The notes under the pieces are model-generated. The model made no database searches. It was given only the letters and a program-made list of their open reading frames with translations, and had not been told where the DNA came from. Positions 16,598-24,033 of a stretch of 35,376 bases of DNA are shown here, one piece after another. The DNA comes from Bacteroidota bacterium (lineage in GTDB: Bacteria; Bacteroidota; Bacteroidia; Chitinophagales; Chitinophagaceae). How positions within the stretch are numbered: the first letter of the stretch is position 1; each line of letters starts with the position of its first letter. Where the stretch lies: assembly GCA_947453145.1 (NCBI GenBank), contig CANGFA010000024.1:1-35376 (forward strand). Direction: 5' to 3'. The position numbers and the translations under genes are program-made.

Positions 16598-17176
16598 TTA
16601 ACGTTTTAATGCCCCCACATTGCTGGAGAATATCTTAACAGCAATGGCCAAAAGAATGACACCAAAAAATTTACGAACTGCTAGCAAGCCCCCGGGCCCT
16701 AGTAGTTTTTCTATTATATTTAATGACTTTAACACAGCAAAAACAATAACCAGATTTACGAGTATACCTAATAAAATATAAACTTCTTCAAAGTTTGCTT
16801 TTAGAGACATGATGGTAGTGAGCGTTCCACTTCCAGCAATAATTGGGAAGGCAATTGGCACCACGGAACCGGTATGCCCATTTTTATCTCCTTTAAATAT
16901 TTCATGTCCCAATACCATTTCCAATCCTAATAAAAATATTACAATAGAACCACCTACTGCAAAGGATTTTACATCCAATCCCAGTACACTCAAAAATGGT
17001 TTTCCTAAAAACAAAAAGGCAACCATTAAGCCGCCAGATATAAGCGTTACTTGCATAGATTTAATGACGCCCGCTTTTTCCTTCATGGCAATTAATAAGG
17101 GAATAGATCCCACAATATCAATTACAGCAAACAAAGTAAAAATAACAGTAACCAATTCATTAAAATGGAATTGCAT
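16598..17176 (-). CDS. MarC-family integral membrane protein
   Basis: This 192-residue, six-helix membrane protein belongs to the MarC (UPF0056) family. Family stretches are FAVIDIVGSIPLLIAM (about 17-32), VGGSIVIFLLGLEMVLG (about 74-90) and VPIAFPIIAGSGTLTTIMSL (about 106-125), where the Pro-rich PIAFPxIAGxGTLT motif is diagnostic. The biochemical role of the family is not established, and the name's link to antibiotic resistance is not supported experimentally. The ATG at 17176 fits the family start. It directly touches the U-tract of the btuB terminator (17177-17210), leaving no room for a ribosome-binding site outside the hairpin. Confidence 0.9.
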   Translation of the reverse strand: MQFHFNELVTVIFTLFAVIDIVGSIPLLIAMKEKAGVIKSMQVTLISGGLMVAFLFLGKPFLSVLGLDVKSFAVGGSIVIFLLGLEMVLGHEIFKGDKNGHTGSVVPIAFPIIAGSGTLTTIMSLKANFEEVYILLGILVNLVIVFAVLKSLNIIEKLLGPGGLLAVRKFFGVILLAIAVKIFSSNVGALKR

Positions 17177-17210
17177 AAAAAAGCTTTGTATGAAGATACA
17201 AAGCTTTTTT
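17177..17210 (-). terminator. intrinsic terminator after btuB, abutting the marC start codon
   Basis: On the minus strand, GCTTTGTAT (17204-17196) pairs perfectly with ATACAAAGC (17191-17183) around a CTTC tetraloop. Six A residues precede the stem and six T residues follow it. It lies 67 bp past the btuB stop and fits a rho-independent terminator. The last T is base 17177 and the marC ATG starts at 17176, so any read-through transcript has the marC start directly against the stem. Confidence 0.85.
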
Positions 17211-17277
17211 TATTTAAGCACCTTAGTTGCATCTAGTTGAGCGAATGAAGGTGTAGGTTATTTCAATCCAGGGCCTA

Positions 17278-19182
17278 CTAGTGTAATCTAAACCCAATTT
17301 GAATAGTCCTCCCCATGGTATTGTACCCATATATTTCTTGAAAACGATCCTGAAATATATTTTGCACATCTACATAAAAACTTAACCAGTTATTTTCTTT
17401 ATATTGAATATGCGCATTTACTAAAGTGTAGTAGTCCAATTTTACATCTGGTGTTGCATATCCGCCTACATCATAACGGCTGCTTATATAGCGCCCCGAA
17501 ACAGAGGCCTCCCATTTTTTGTATCCAATATTATATTGTAATTGTAAACTATGCTTAGGTCTTTTTAATAAGTAATTATAAGTAATGGTATCGGTAGTAG
17601 TTTCTCTGTTTTGATTGGTCTCTTGTCCATTTAATAAAGTATAGTTAACACTTACGGATTGATTATGTGGTAAGCGGTGGTTTAGTTCAAGTTCCAAACC
17701 ATTCACTTTTTGCTTTATGAAGTTGAAAAAGTTATAATCAATGTAATTGTAATCTATTCCATTGTTAATAGTTCTATTAAAATAAACAACTCTTGCATCC
17801 ACTGGTGTGGATTTATAATCAATACCAATTTCTGAATTCACCGATGTTTCTGCTTTTAATTGCGTGTTATAACTTATTTGGTATAAGCTTGGTGCTTTAA
17901 ATCCGGAAGAGATACTGGAAATTATACGAAGTCCTGGCTGAATTACATAAGAAGGGCTAATAGTGAAAGTTTGATTATCGCCATAGCGAGAATGGTGATT
18001 GTACCTTGTGCCTAATTCTAAAAACCATTTTTTGGATGCATCATTTACTAAAAGTGATCCATACAATGCATTTTGAAATTGAAAGGTATCTTTAAAAATT
18101 TCATTGTAAGGTCCCCAAACACTTATGCTAGCATAGGTTTGGTTGTAGGAACCATATCTGAAATCGGCACCTGCAATCCATTGAATATTTTGTCCAATAT
18201 ACTTTGATAAGAACATATCTGCAAAATGTGTTTTTCCTGCATATTGGTTGTTTTCGTAAGTAATATATTTTTTATCAACGCTATCGTTTAAATAACTACG
18301 ATCCTGTGTGGTGTATTGATATTGAAATTGAAATAGGGCCTTGTCTTTTTTATATTTTAATTGCATTCCCGTCATGGTTGTTGCATTGTTAAAATATTCA
18401 TCCTTATCGTCTTTAAATGCGCCGTAATCAATGCTGGCTTTATAGGAAGTTTTGCGCGTATTTGCTTGCGCAGACCAATTGTCATTGATCGTATAATTCA
18501 ACTTTGTATACCAGCTATTATTTTTATAACCATCATTATCAAAATTGCCGGTATTGGTTTTATCAATGGCCGATGAAAAGCCATCTGATTTTTGATTTTC
18601 AAACCCTACTGTGTAATTTATTTTAGCAAGAACGCCATTAAAAGCAATTTGGTTTGTTTTATTTTTATAAGTTCCAGTGCTTGCGCCGCCAGTAATAAAA
18701 CTTCCCGATCTTTTCTTAGTTATAATGTTAATTACGCCACCAATCGCATCTGATCCATACATGGTACTTTGAGAACCTTTTAAAATTTCAATTCTTTCAA
18801 TTTGTGCTAAGGGAACTAGGTTTAAATCAAATTCATTGCTAATCATAGAAGGATCGCCTACTGGCGCGCCATCTATCAAAATTAAAGTTCTACCACTGGA
18901 AGCACCTCGCATATAAATACTAGGCACTGTTCCTACATTACTTAATGTACCAGGTAAATACAAGCCTGCTTGCTCGCTTAATACTTGTGCGACGTTTTGA
19001 CCAGCATGCGCATTTAATTGTTGGGAGGTAATAACCGTAACTACTTTTCCTGTGGTGTTTTGTTTCTGCTCAATTTTATTGGCAGTGACTATGACGTCAT
19101 TTAATTTACTACTGTCTTTTTGCCCAAAGAGGAGGGAGGTTGCGATTAAGCCTACCGAGAGCGTGATTAATTTTTTGCTCAT
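17278..19182 (-). CDS. btuB: TonB-dependent vitamin B12 receptor (BtuB)
   Basis: This 634-residue outer-membrane receptor is close in length to known BtuB proteins. It has a signal peptide ending near LLFG-Q (about 20), a TonB-box-like segment KLNDVIVTANKIEQ (about 27-40), a plug (about 45-155, with IYMRGASSGRTLILIDGAPVG-type sequence and IERIEILKGSQSTMYGSDAIGG ending in GVINIITKK; longer runs are not quoted in full) and a barrel. The final residues GFRLH end in His rather than the usual Phe. The call as a cobalamin receptor rests on the cobalamin riboswitch in its leader at 19346-19498. No CarboxypepD_reg domain is present, in contrast to the 807-residue receptor nearby. No B12 ABC genes follow it, and a terminator closes the gene as a single unit. 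The start codon lies in a 10-bp hairpin. Confidence 0.9.
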   Translation of the reverse strand: MSKKLITLSVGLIATSLLFGQKDSSKLNDVIVTANKIEQKQNTTGKVVTVITSQQLNAHAGQNVAQVLSEQAGLYLPGTLSNVGTVPSIYMRGASSGRTLILIDGAPVGDPSMISNEFDLNLVPLAQIERIEILKGSQSTMYGSDAIGGVINIITKKRSGSFITGGASTGTYKNKTNQIAFNGVLAKINYTVGFENQKSDGFSSAIDKTNTGNFDNDGYKNNSWYTKLNYTINDNWSAQANTRKTSYKASIDYGAFKDDKDEYFNNATTMTGMQLKYKKDKALFQFQYQYTTQDRSYLNDSVDKKYITYENNQYAGKTHFADMFLSKYIGQNIQWIAGADFRYGSYNQTYASISVWGPYNEIFKDTFQFQNALYGSLLVNDASKKWFLELGTRYNHHSRYGDNQTFTISPSYVIQPGLRIISSISSGFKAPSLYQISYNTQLKAETSVNSEIGIDYKSTPVDARVVYFNRTINNGIDYNYIDYNFFNFIKQKVNGLELELNHRLPHNQSVSVNYTLLNGQETNQNRETTTDTITYNYLLKRPKHSLQLQYNIGYKKWEASVSGRYISSRYDVGGYATPDVKLDYYTLVNAHIQYKENNWLSFYVDVQNIFQDRFQEIYGYNTMGRTIQIGFRLH

Positions 19183-19210
19183 TGTTTAGTTTTTTGAGTG
19201 AACAATGAGC
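19177..19210 (-). promoter_or_regulatory. hairpin masking the btuB start codon (riboswitch expression platform)
   Basis: In the minus-strand RNA, GCTCATTGTT (19210-19201) is perfectly complementary to AACAATGAGC (19186-19177) across a 14-nt A-rich loop. The btuB ATG (19182-19180) lies within the second arm. No U-tract follows, so this is not a terminator. It would block translation initiation when formed. It sits downstream of the B12 aptamer, as an expression platform should. Confidence 0.75.
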
Positions 19211-19345
19211 TTTCAAGAATTAGAGAACCATAATTTATTGTTGGGGGAATCGATAAATTGGGCCAAGCGCCAACCATTTAAAGTTTATACAACAATGCTT
19301 TACAATCCTGCTTTTTACCCGAAAGCTGTTGGTTATAAATTAACT

Positions 19346-19498
19346 AGGCAGGTCTTCTGGCTTGTTCTTTTAAATTGCATCCTTCCCAAATTGCTTCAGT
19401 GGATTTTTTGCAATTCGTTGTTGCCAACGATAAACTTACAGCTACGGGAATAGCTCCAGCATTTACTGGATTCCCTTTTAATCATTTTCATGAACCTA
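19346..19498 (-). promoter_or_regulatory. cobalamin (vitamin B12) riboswitch aptamer
   Basis: Reading the minus strand, the conserved blocks appear in the right order: AGGTTCATG at the 5' end, GGGAATCCAG with its returning CTGGAG and ATTCCC, the GTAGCTGTAAGT element, TCCACTGAAG, GGGAAGGATGC, and the B12 box AAGCCAGAAGACCTGCC (19363-19347). Aptamers of this class bind adenosyl- or methylcobalamin and switch off transport or synthesis genes. The aptamer lies about 165 nt upstream of the btuB start. The remaining leader (19183-19345) holds several complementary segments and the start-codon hairpin. It occupies most of the 472-bp gap between btuB and the divergent permease gene. Confidence 0.93.
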
Positions 19499-19507
19499 AT
19501 TCCAAAA

Positions 19508-19534
19508 CAAACATAGCCAGAATAATGTAAGCAA
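19508..19534 (-). promoter_or_regulatory. promoter of the btuB riboswitch transcript
   Basis: On the minus strand, TATGTTTG (19515-19508) matches the Bacteroidota -7 element TAnnTTTG exactly, and a TTG (19534-19532) lies 16 bp further upstream as a -33 element. The predicted transcription start falls a few bases before the first conserved aptamer block, where a riboswitch transcript should begin. This positional agreement makes it the best promoter call in the window. Confidence 0.65.
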
Positions 19535-19654
19535 GGCATTTTAATTATTAACGCTTTGTTGAAAACTACGCCAATTTTTATATATTTAACCTTAACAAAT
19601 AGGACTCCATTGTCGGACCTATTTTAAACTGCGCAACTTTTAAATAAAGTAGGA

Positions 19655-20989
19655 ATGAAAGAAAAACAAGGTATTAATTTTTTTAGCTTAACTATGATTG
19701 TGGTAAGCTTGGTTATTGGCATGGGCATCTTTAAAACACCTGCTACGATTGCTGCAAAATCGGGAACAGAACTCATATTTTTTAGTGCTTGGATTATTGG
19801 AGGTGTTATTGCTTTATTTGGTGCTTTAACCTATGCCGAAATTGGACAACGTTTACCGGTAATGGGAGGTTATTATAAAGTGTTTGCGCACTGTTATCAT
19901 CCGGGAGTTGGTTTTACTATAAATGTGCTTATACTAATTAGCAACGCAGCATCCCTTGCGGTGGTGGCATTAATTGGTGCGGACTATGTGAGTGATTTAT
20001 TATTTGGACATCCATCAAGCACTTTATTTAATGTAGGTATTGCGTCTTTGTCGGTGGGACTTTTTTATATTGTTAATTTATTGGGATTAAAGACAAGTAG
20101 TAGAACACAAAATGTGCTGATGATTGTAAAAATTAGTTTGATTCTTTTACTTATTTCCTCTTTTTTCAAAGGAGTTACGGTGCCTATTCATGGAGTAAAT
20201 GAAGGAGTCATTAGAATTTATAATGGACACAATGGTGGCCTTTTACTTTTAGTGAGTTTAGTTTCTGTTTTTTTCACTTACGGGGGCTATCAGCAAACCA
20301 TTAATTTTGGATCCGAGATAAAATCGGCTAAGACTATGCAGCGTGGTATTGTCCTGGGTATTTTTATTGTTTTGTTTTTATACCTCGCTATTAACTATAC
20401 CTATATTAAAGTAATAGGTTTTGATCAAATGAAAAATGCAAATGCTATTGGCTCTCTATTATTTGAGGCATGGTTTGGAAAATACGGCGCAAAGGTTTTT
20501 GATTTTGCCATGGTGTTAAGTGTGCTCGCATACGTAAATGTTATTTTAATGAGTAATCCACGTGTCATGTTTGCAATGAGTGAGGACCAAGTATTGCCTA
20601 AATTATTTCAAACCAAACATCCTAAAACAGAAGCGTTGGTTCCTGGGTTAACCGTATTTGCCATCACTACTATATTAATTACTTTCTTTGGTAAGGGGGT
20701 AGACGATGTGTTAAGCTTTAGTATCTTTTTAGATTGCATGGGAATGAGCACTTCCGCAGCTACTTTATTTATTTTAAGAAGTAAAGGTCAGGGAGATGCA
20801 TCTGTAACAGGGGCCTTAAAAAAATGGACCCCCATATTGGCAGCTATTTTTGTGTTGTCCTACGCATTTGTTGCAGTGGCAGTAGTTATTGATAAGCCTT
20901 ATGCTGCTTTGACCGCTGTGTGTTTAATAGTAATTGTCCTTATAATTTATCGGATTTATTACTATAAAAGATCAATCAACGCTGCATAA
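19655..20989 (+). CDS. APC-family amino acid permease
   Basis: This 444-residue inner-membrane transporter of the amino acid-polyamine-organocation superfamily has about 12 helices. The N-terminal LTMIVVSLVIGMGIFKTPATI stretch carries the GxGIF unwound-helix motif that binds the substrate's alpha-amino and carboxyl groups. It is followed by ALTYAEIGQRLPVMGGYY, the conserved helix-2 region, and VFFTYGGYQQTINFGSEIK in helix 6. These features place it near the LAT/serine-threonine exchanger branch, but the amino acid cannot be told. It stands alone, divergent from btuB and 132 bp before the tolC-like gene. No terminator is evident after it. Confidence 0.88.
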   Translation: MKEKQGINFFSLTMIVVSLVIGMGIFKTPATIAAKSGTELIFFSAWIIGGVIALFGALTYAEIGQRLPVMGGYYKVFAHCYHPGVGFTINVLILISNAASLAVVALIGADYVSDLLFGHPSSTLFNVGIASLSVGLFYIVNLLGLKTSSRTQNVLMIVKISLILLLISSFFKGVTVPIHGVNEGVIRIYNGHNGGLLLLVSLVSVFFTYGGYQQTINFGSEIKSAKTMQRGIVLGIFIVLFLYLAINYTYIKVIGFDQMKNANAIGSLLFEAWFGKYGAKVFDFAMVLSVLAYVNVILMSNPRVMFAMSEDQVLPKLFQTKHPKTEALVPGLTVFAITTILITFFGKGVDDVLSFSIFLDCMGMSTSAATLFILRSKGQGDASVTGALKKWTPILAAIFVLSYAFVAVAVVIDKPYAALTAVCLIVIVLIIYRIYYYKRSINAA

Positions 20990-21083
20990 AAAGTTTATTC
21001 GCGCCTTTCATCTATTAAAAAATGGCCTTATATGGCATCCTTTTCCGTTTGTCTAAAAATTAGTCAAGTAGGAGCTATTAGTG

Positions 21084-21091
21084 TACTTTTG
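21084..21091 (+). promoter_or_regulatory. -7 promoter element for the tolC-like gene
   Basis: TACTTTTG matches TAnnTTTG exactly and lies 30 bp before the ATG at 21122, predicting a leader of about 26 nt. The nearest TTTG upstream (21048-21051) is 32 bp away, too far for a standard -33 element. The call rests on the -7 box and its position. Confidence 0.4.
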
Positions 21092-21121
21092 TAGTGTAAA
21101 ATGGTACGCTAAAATAAACAC

Positions 21122-22582
21122 ATGAAACACATATTTACTTTTTTATTTATAAGTTTTTCATTGAGCCTAAGCGCTCAAGATGACACCAAATGGGATTTGA
21201 AAACCTGTATTGAGTATGCTATTAAACATAACATTTCGGTTCAACAGGCCGACGTTCAAGCAAGATTAGCAAAATTACAAGCCGACGTAGCTAAATCCAG
21301 CCAATTGCCTACTTTAAATGGATCTGGCGGAATGGGGTTAAGATTGGGAAGGTCAATTGACCCTACAACCAATGGTTTTACAAACACCCAATTTTTATAC
21401 AACAACTTTGGTATGAATGGAGGGGTTCAAGTTTTTAATGCAGGTAAATTGCGCAATACAGTAGAAGCAACTAATTTAAGTTGGCAGGCTTCTGAGGCGG
21501 ATAAGCAAAATACTTCTAATGATATTTCAATGAGCGTGGCTACTTATTATTTACAAGTATTGTCTGCAATTGAACAAGCTGGAATCGCCAAAATACAAAT
21601 TGAGCAAACCAAGCAACAATTAGCTGCAACTAAAAAAAGAGTGGAAGTGGGTTTGTTGCCAGAATTAAATTTATTAGAATTAGAAACGCAGTTAGCGAAT
21701 GATAGTAGCACTTTTATTTCTACAAGCGCTAGTATTGAACAAAGTAAACTAAGTCTAAAAGCTTTATTAAATTTAGATGCAAGCAAGCCTTTTGACATAC
21801 AAGCACAACCGGTAGATCAAATTAAACTACAATCCTTTGCAGACTTGCAGCCAGATTATGTATTTAGTGTGGCTTCTCAAAACCTTCCAGGTGTCAAAGC
21901 AGCAGCCTTACGCGTTAAAGCTGCGTCTAAAAATGAGTTGGCTGCAAAAGCTAATTTCTATCCAAGTGTTAGTTTTGGATATAATTTAAGTTCTAACTTT
22001 TCGAATGTTTTTAATTATGTAAGTGGATATAATTTTTCAGGATATAATACGCCCAATGCGGCATCTCCCTTTGTGACAGTGAGCAATACTAAATATTTTA
22101 TTCAAAGTCCTGTATACACTGCAGTTACTTCACAAAGAAATTGGGGAAATATCTGGAATGGATGGAGTAATCAACTTAACAACAACTTTGGTCAGAGCTT
22201 TGGTTTTCAAATGAATATTCCCATATTTAATGGCAATCAATCTAAAATTTCCTATGCGCAAGCTAAGTTAAATTACCGCAATGCCACTTTGCAGGAAGAG
22301 AATACAAATTTGAAATTAAAACAGGATATTTATGCAGCGTATACCAATGCAGTAGTTGCTTTCAATAAATTGGCAGCAACTCAAAAAGCGTTGAGTTCGG
22401 CTGAAAAAACATATGAATTTGCAACCAAGCGTTATGATTTAGGTTTATTAGGTACTATTGAATTATTAAACAATCAAAATAATTTCCTTAAGGCAAAAGT
22501 GAACTTCAAGTCGGCACAATATGAGTATGTGTTCCGCATTAAATTATTGGAATTTTATAAAGGAGAAGCATTATCATTATAA
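21122..22582 (+). CDS. TolC-family outer-membrane efflux protein
   Basis: This 486-residue outer-membrane channel has a signal peptide ending near SLSAQ (about 19). Two OEP repeats follow: the first from about 26 (WDLKTCIEYAIKHNISVQQADVQ) to about 225, the second from about 235 to the end. Both are rich in long Ala/Gln/Lys coiled helices (RVEVGLLPELNLLELETQL; RYDLGLLGTIELLNNQNNFL). The paired G-L-L-x-x-(E/I)-L-L motifs of the two repeats are easily seen. It forms a trimeric tunnel with a periplasmic adaptor, which is encoded 20 bp downstream. The exported substrate is unknown. Confidence 0.92.
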   Translation: MKHIFTFLFISFSLSLSAQDDTKWDLKTCIEYAIKHNISVQQADVQARLAKLQADVAKSSQLPTLNGSGGMGLRLGRSIDPTTNGFTNTQFLYNNFGMNGGVQVFNAGKLRNTVEATNLSWQASEADKQNTSNDISMSVATYYLQVLSAIEQAGIAKIQIEQTKQQLAATKKRVEVGLLPELNLLELETQLANDSSTFISTSASIEQSKLSLKALLNLDASKPFDIQAQPVDQIKLQSFADLQPDYVFSVASQNLPGVKAAALRVKAASKNELAAKANFYPSVSFGYNLSSNFSNVFNYVSGYNFSGYNTPNAASPFVTVSNTKYFIQSPVYTAVTSQRNWGNIWNGWSNQLNNNFGQSFGFQMNIPIFNGNQSKISYAQAKLNYRNATLQEENTNLKLKQDIYAAYTNAVVAFNKLAATQKALSSAEKTYEFATKRYDLGLLGTIELLNNQNNFLKAKVNFKSAQYEYVFRIKLLEFYKGEALSL

Positions 22583-22602
22583 GCAATTTTAAATAGACAA
22601 AC

Positions 22603-23958
22603 ATGAATAAGAAATTAATTTGGATACTTGTAGGATTATTTGCAGTTATAATACTGTTGGTTACCTTAAAAAAGACGGGTGTTATTGGTAAAGAAACGGG
22701 TGAAGAAGTGACTACCGAAAAAGTACAAACGCGAACCATTACGGAGTCGGTAAATGCAAGTGGTAAAGTGTATCCTGAAATTGAAGTAAAAGTAAGTCCA
22801 GATATTTCCGGTGAAGTGGTAAACCTTTTTGTTGAAGAAGGGGATAAAGTAACCAAAGGTCAAGTATTGGCTAAAATTTATGCCGATATCTATTCTACTC
22901 AAAGAGATCAGGTAACTGCAAGTGTGAATCAATCAGAGGCGCAATACGAAAATGTAAAAGCGGGATTAAGTGGCTTAAAAACAAGCTATGAGAACACTAA
23001 AACTACTTATGAGCGTTACAAAAAATTATTAGCTGATAAAATTGTTTCCAAATCCGAATTTGAGCAAACAGAACAAAGCTATCGTTCTGCTGAATCTAAT
23101 TATTTAGCAGCACAACAAGCAATTAAAAGTAGCCAAGCTCAAATCCAAGGTGTAAGAGCTCAATTGTCTCGTGCCGAGAAGGATTTGGCGCGCACTACCA
23201 TTGTTGCTCCTATGGATGGTATTGTGAGTTCTATGGGGGTTAAAAAAGGAGAGCGTGTAGTAGGTACTGCTCAAATGGCGGGTACCGAAATGATGCGTGT
23301 TGCCGATATGAAAAGCATTGAAGTAAGAGTAGACGTGGGAGAAAATGATATTACAAAAGTAAAAATTGGAGATACTGCCTTAGTAGAAGTAGATGCTTAT
23401 AACAAAAGAAAATTCAAAGGCATTGTGTACAAAATTGCCAATCCAGTTTCTGCTTTAGCTACATCAGCTGCAGCAAGCACCGAGGTAGCTAACTATAAAG
23501 TGCATATTCGTTTAGAGCCTTCAAGTTATGAGGACTTAATTGTAGAAAATGCGAAGTTCCCATTTCGACCAGGAATGACTGCAAGTGCAGACATTCAAAC
23601 TAAATCAAAAGTAAATGTTATTTCTGTTCCTTTAAATGCGGTAACAACAAGAGACAAAGAAGGTAATGGCAAAGACACAAAGGTTTCTGCAGCTAAATCA
23701 GACGATAAAAATACACCTGCACCTGCCAATAAAGAAGAAGATTTAAATGAAGTGGTATTTGTTTTACAAAAGGATAATAAAGTTAAAATGGTAAAAGTAA
23801 AAACAGATATTCAGGACTTAAACTATATCGAAGTAGCAGGTTTAAAGGTGGGTGATGAAGTGATTACAGGCCCCTACAGTACGGTTAGTAAAACATTAAA
23901 GGAAGGATCGCTTGTAAAAGTGGTTGCCAAGGACAAATTATTTGAAGAAAAGAAATAA
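22603..23958 (+). CDS. HlyD/MacA-type periplasmic adaptor subunit
   Basis: This 451-residue membrane-fusion protein has an N-terminal anchor (about 4-22, LIWILVGLFAVIILLVTL), a lipoyl/barrel-sandwich domain starting near ASGKVYPEIEVKVSPDISG (about 52-70) and a coiled-coil hairpin (about 105-200). The second half of the lipoyl motif follows (ARTTIVAPMDGIVSSMGVKKGERVVG), then a beta-barrel and a C-terminal membrane-proximal domain. A Lys/Asp/Pro-rich insert near residues 353-378 (ending TPAPANKEEDLNE) interrupts the last part. It pairs with the TolC-like gene upstream. No MacB, RND pump or ABC gene follows; a terminator at 23981 ends the unit, so the inner-membrane partner must be encoded elsewhere. 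Confidence 0.9.
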   Translation: MNKKLIWILVGLFAVIILLVTLKKTGVIGKETGEEVTTEKVQTRTITESVNASGKVYPEIEVKVSPDISGEVVNLFVEEGDKVTKGQVLAKIYADIYSTQRDQVTASVNQSEAQYENVKAGLSGLKTSYENTKTTYERYKKLLADKIVSKSEFEQTEQSYRSAESNYLAAQQAIKSSQAQIQGVRAQLSRAEKDLARTTIVAPMDGIVSSMGVKKGERVVGTAQMAGTEMMRVADMKSIEVRVDVGENDITKVKIGDTALVEVDAYNKRKFKGIVYKIANPVSALATSAAASTEVANYKVHIRLEPSSYEDLIVENAKFPFRPGMTASADIQTKSKVNVISVPLNAVTTRDKEGNGKDTKVSAAKSDDKNTPAPANKEEDLNEVVFVLQKDNKVKMVKVKTDIQDLNYIEVAGLKVGDEVITGPYSTVSKTLKEGSLVKVVAKDKLFEEKK

Positions 23959-23980
23959 AATCTACCTAAATATTGAAAAT

Positions 23981-24012
23981 GGGATGCATCTAAAAAATGT
24001 GTCCCTTTTTTT
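23981..24012 (+). terminator. intrinsic terminator after the tolC/adaptor operon
   Basis: GGGATGCAT (23981-23989) pairs with ATGTGTCCC (23997-24005) over nine positions, two of them G-U, around a 7-nt loop. Seven T residues follow (24006-24012). It lies 22 bp past the adaptor stop and just before the gpsA promoter element, so it separates the two units. Confidence 0.75.
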
Positions 24013-24021
24013 ATGTTTCCG

Positions 24022-24029
24022 TATCTTTG
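24022..24029 (+). promoter_or_regulatory. -7 promoter element directly before gpsA
   Basis: TATCTTTG matches TAnnTTTG exactly, 4 bp before the gpsA ATG at 24034. With the usual spacing, transcription would start at or within a base or two of the start codon, giving a leaderless mRNA. No TTG is seen at the -33 distance. Confidence 0.5.
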
Positions 24030-24033
24030 AATT

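Noticed and set aside
19205..19453. Plus-strand open frame of 82 codons between btuB and the permease gene
   Set aside because: It runs antisense through the cobalamin riboswitch leader, has no family resemblance, and its composition is explained by the structured RNA.
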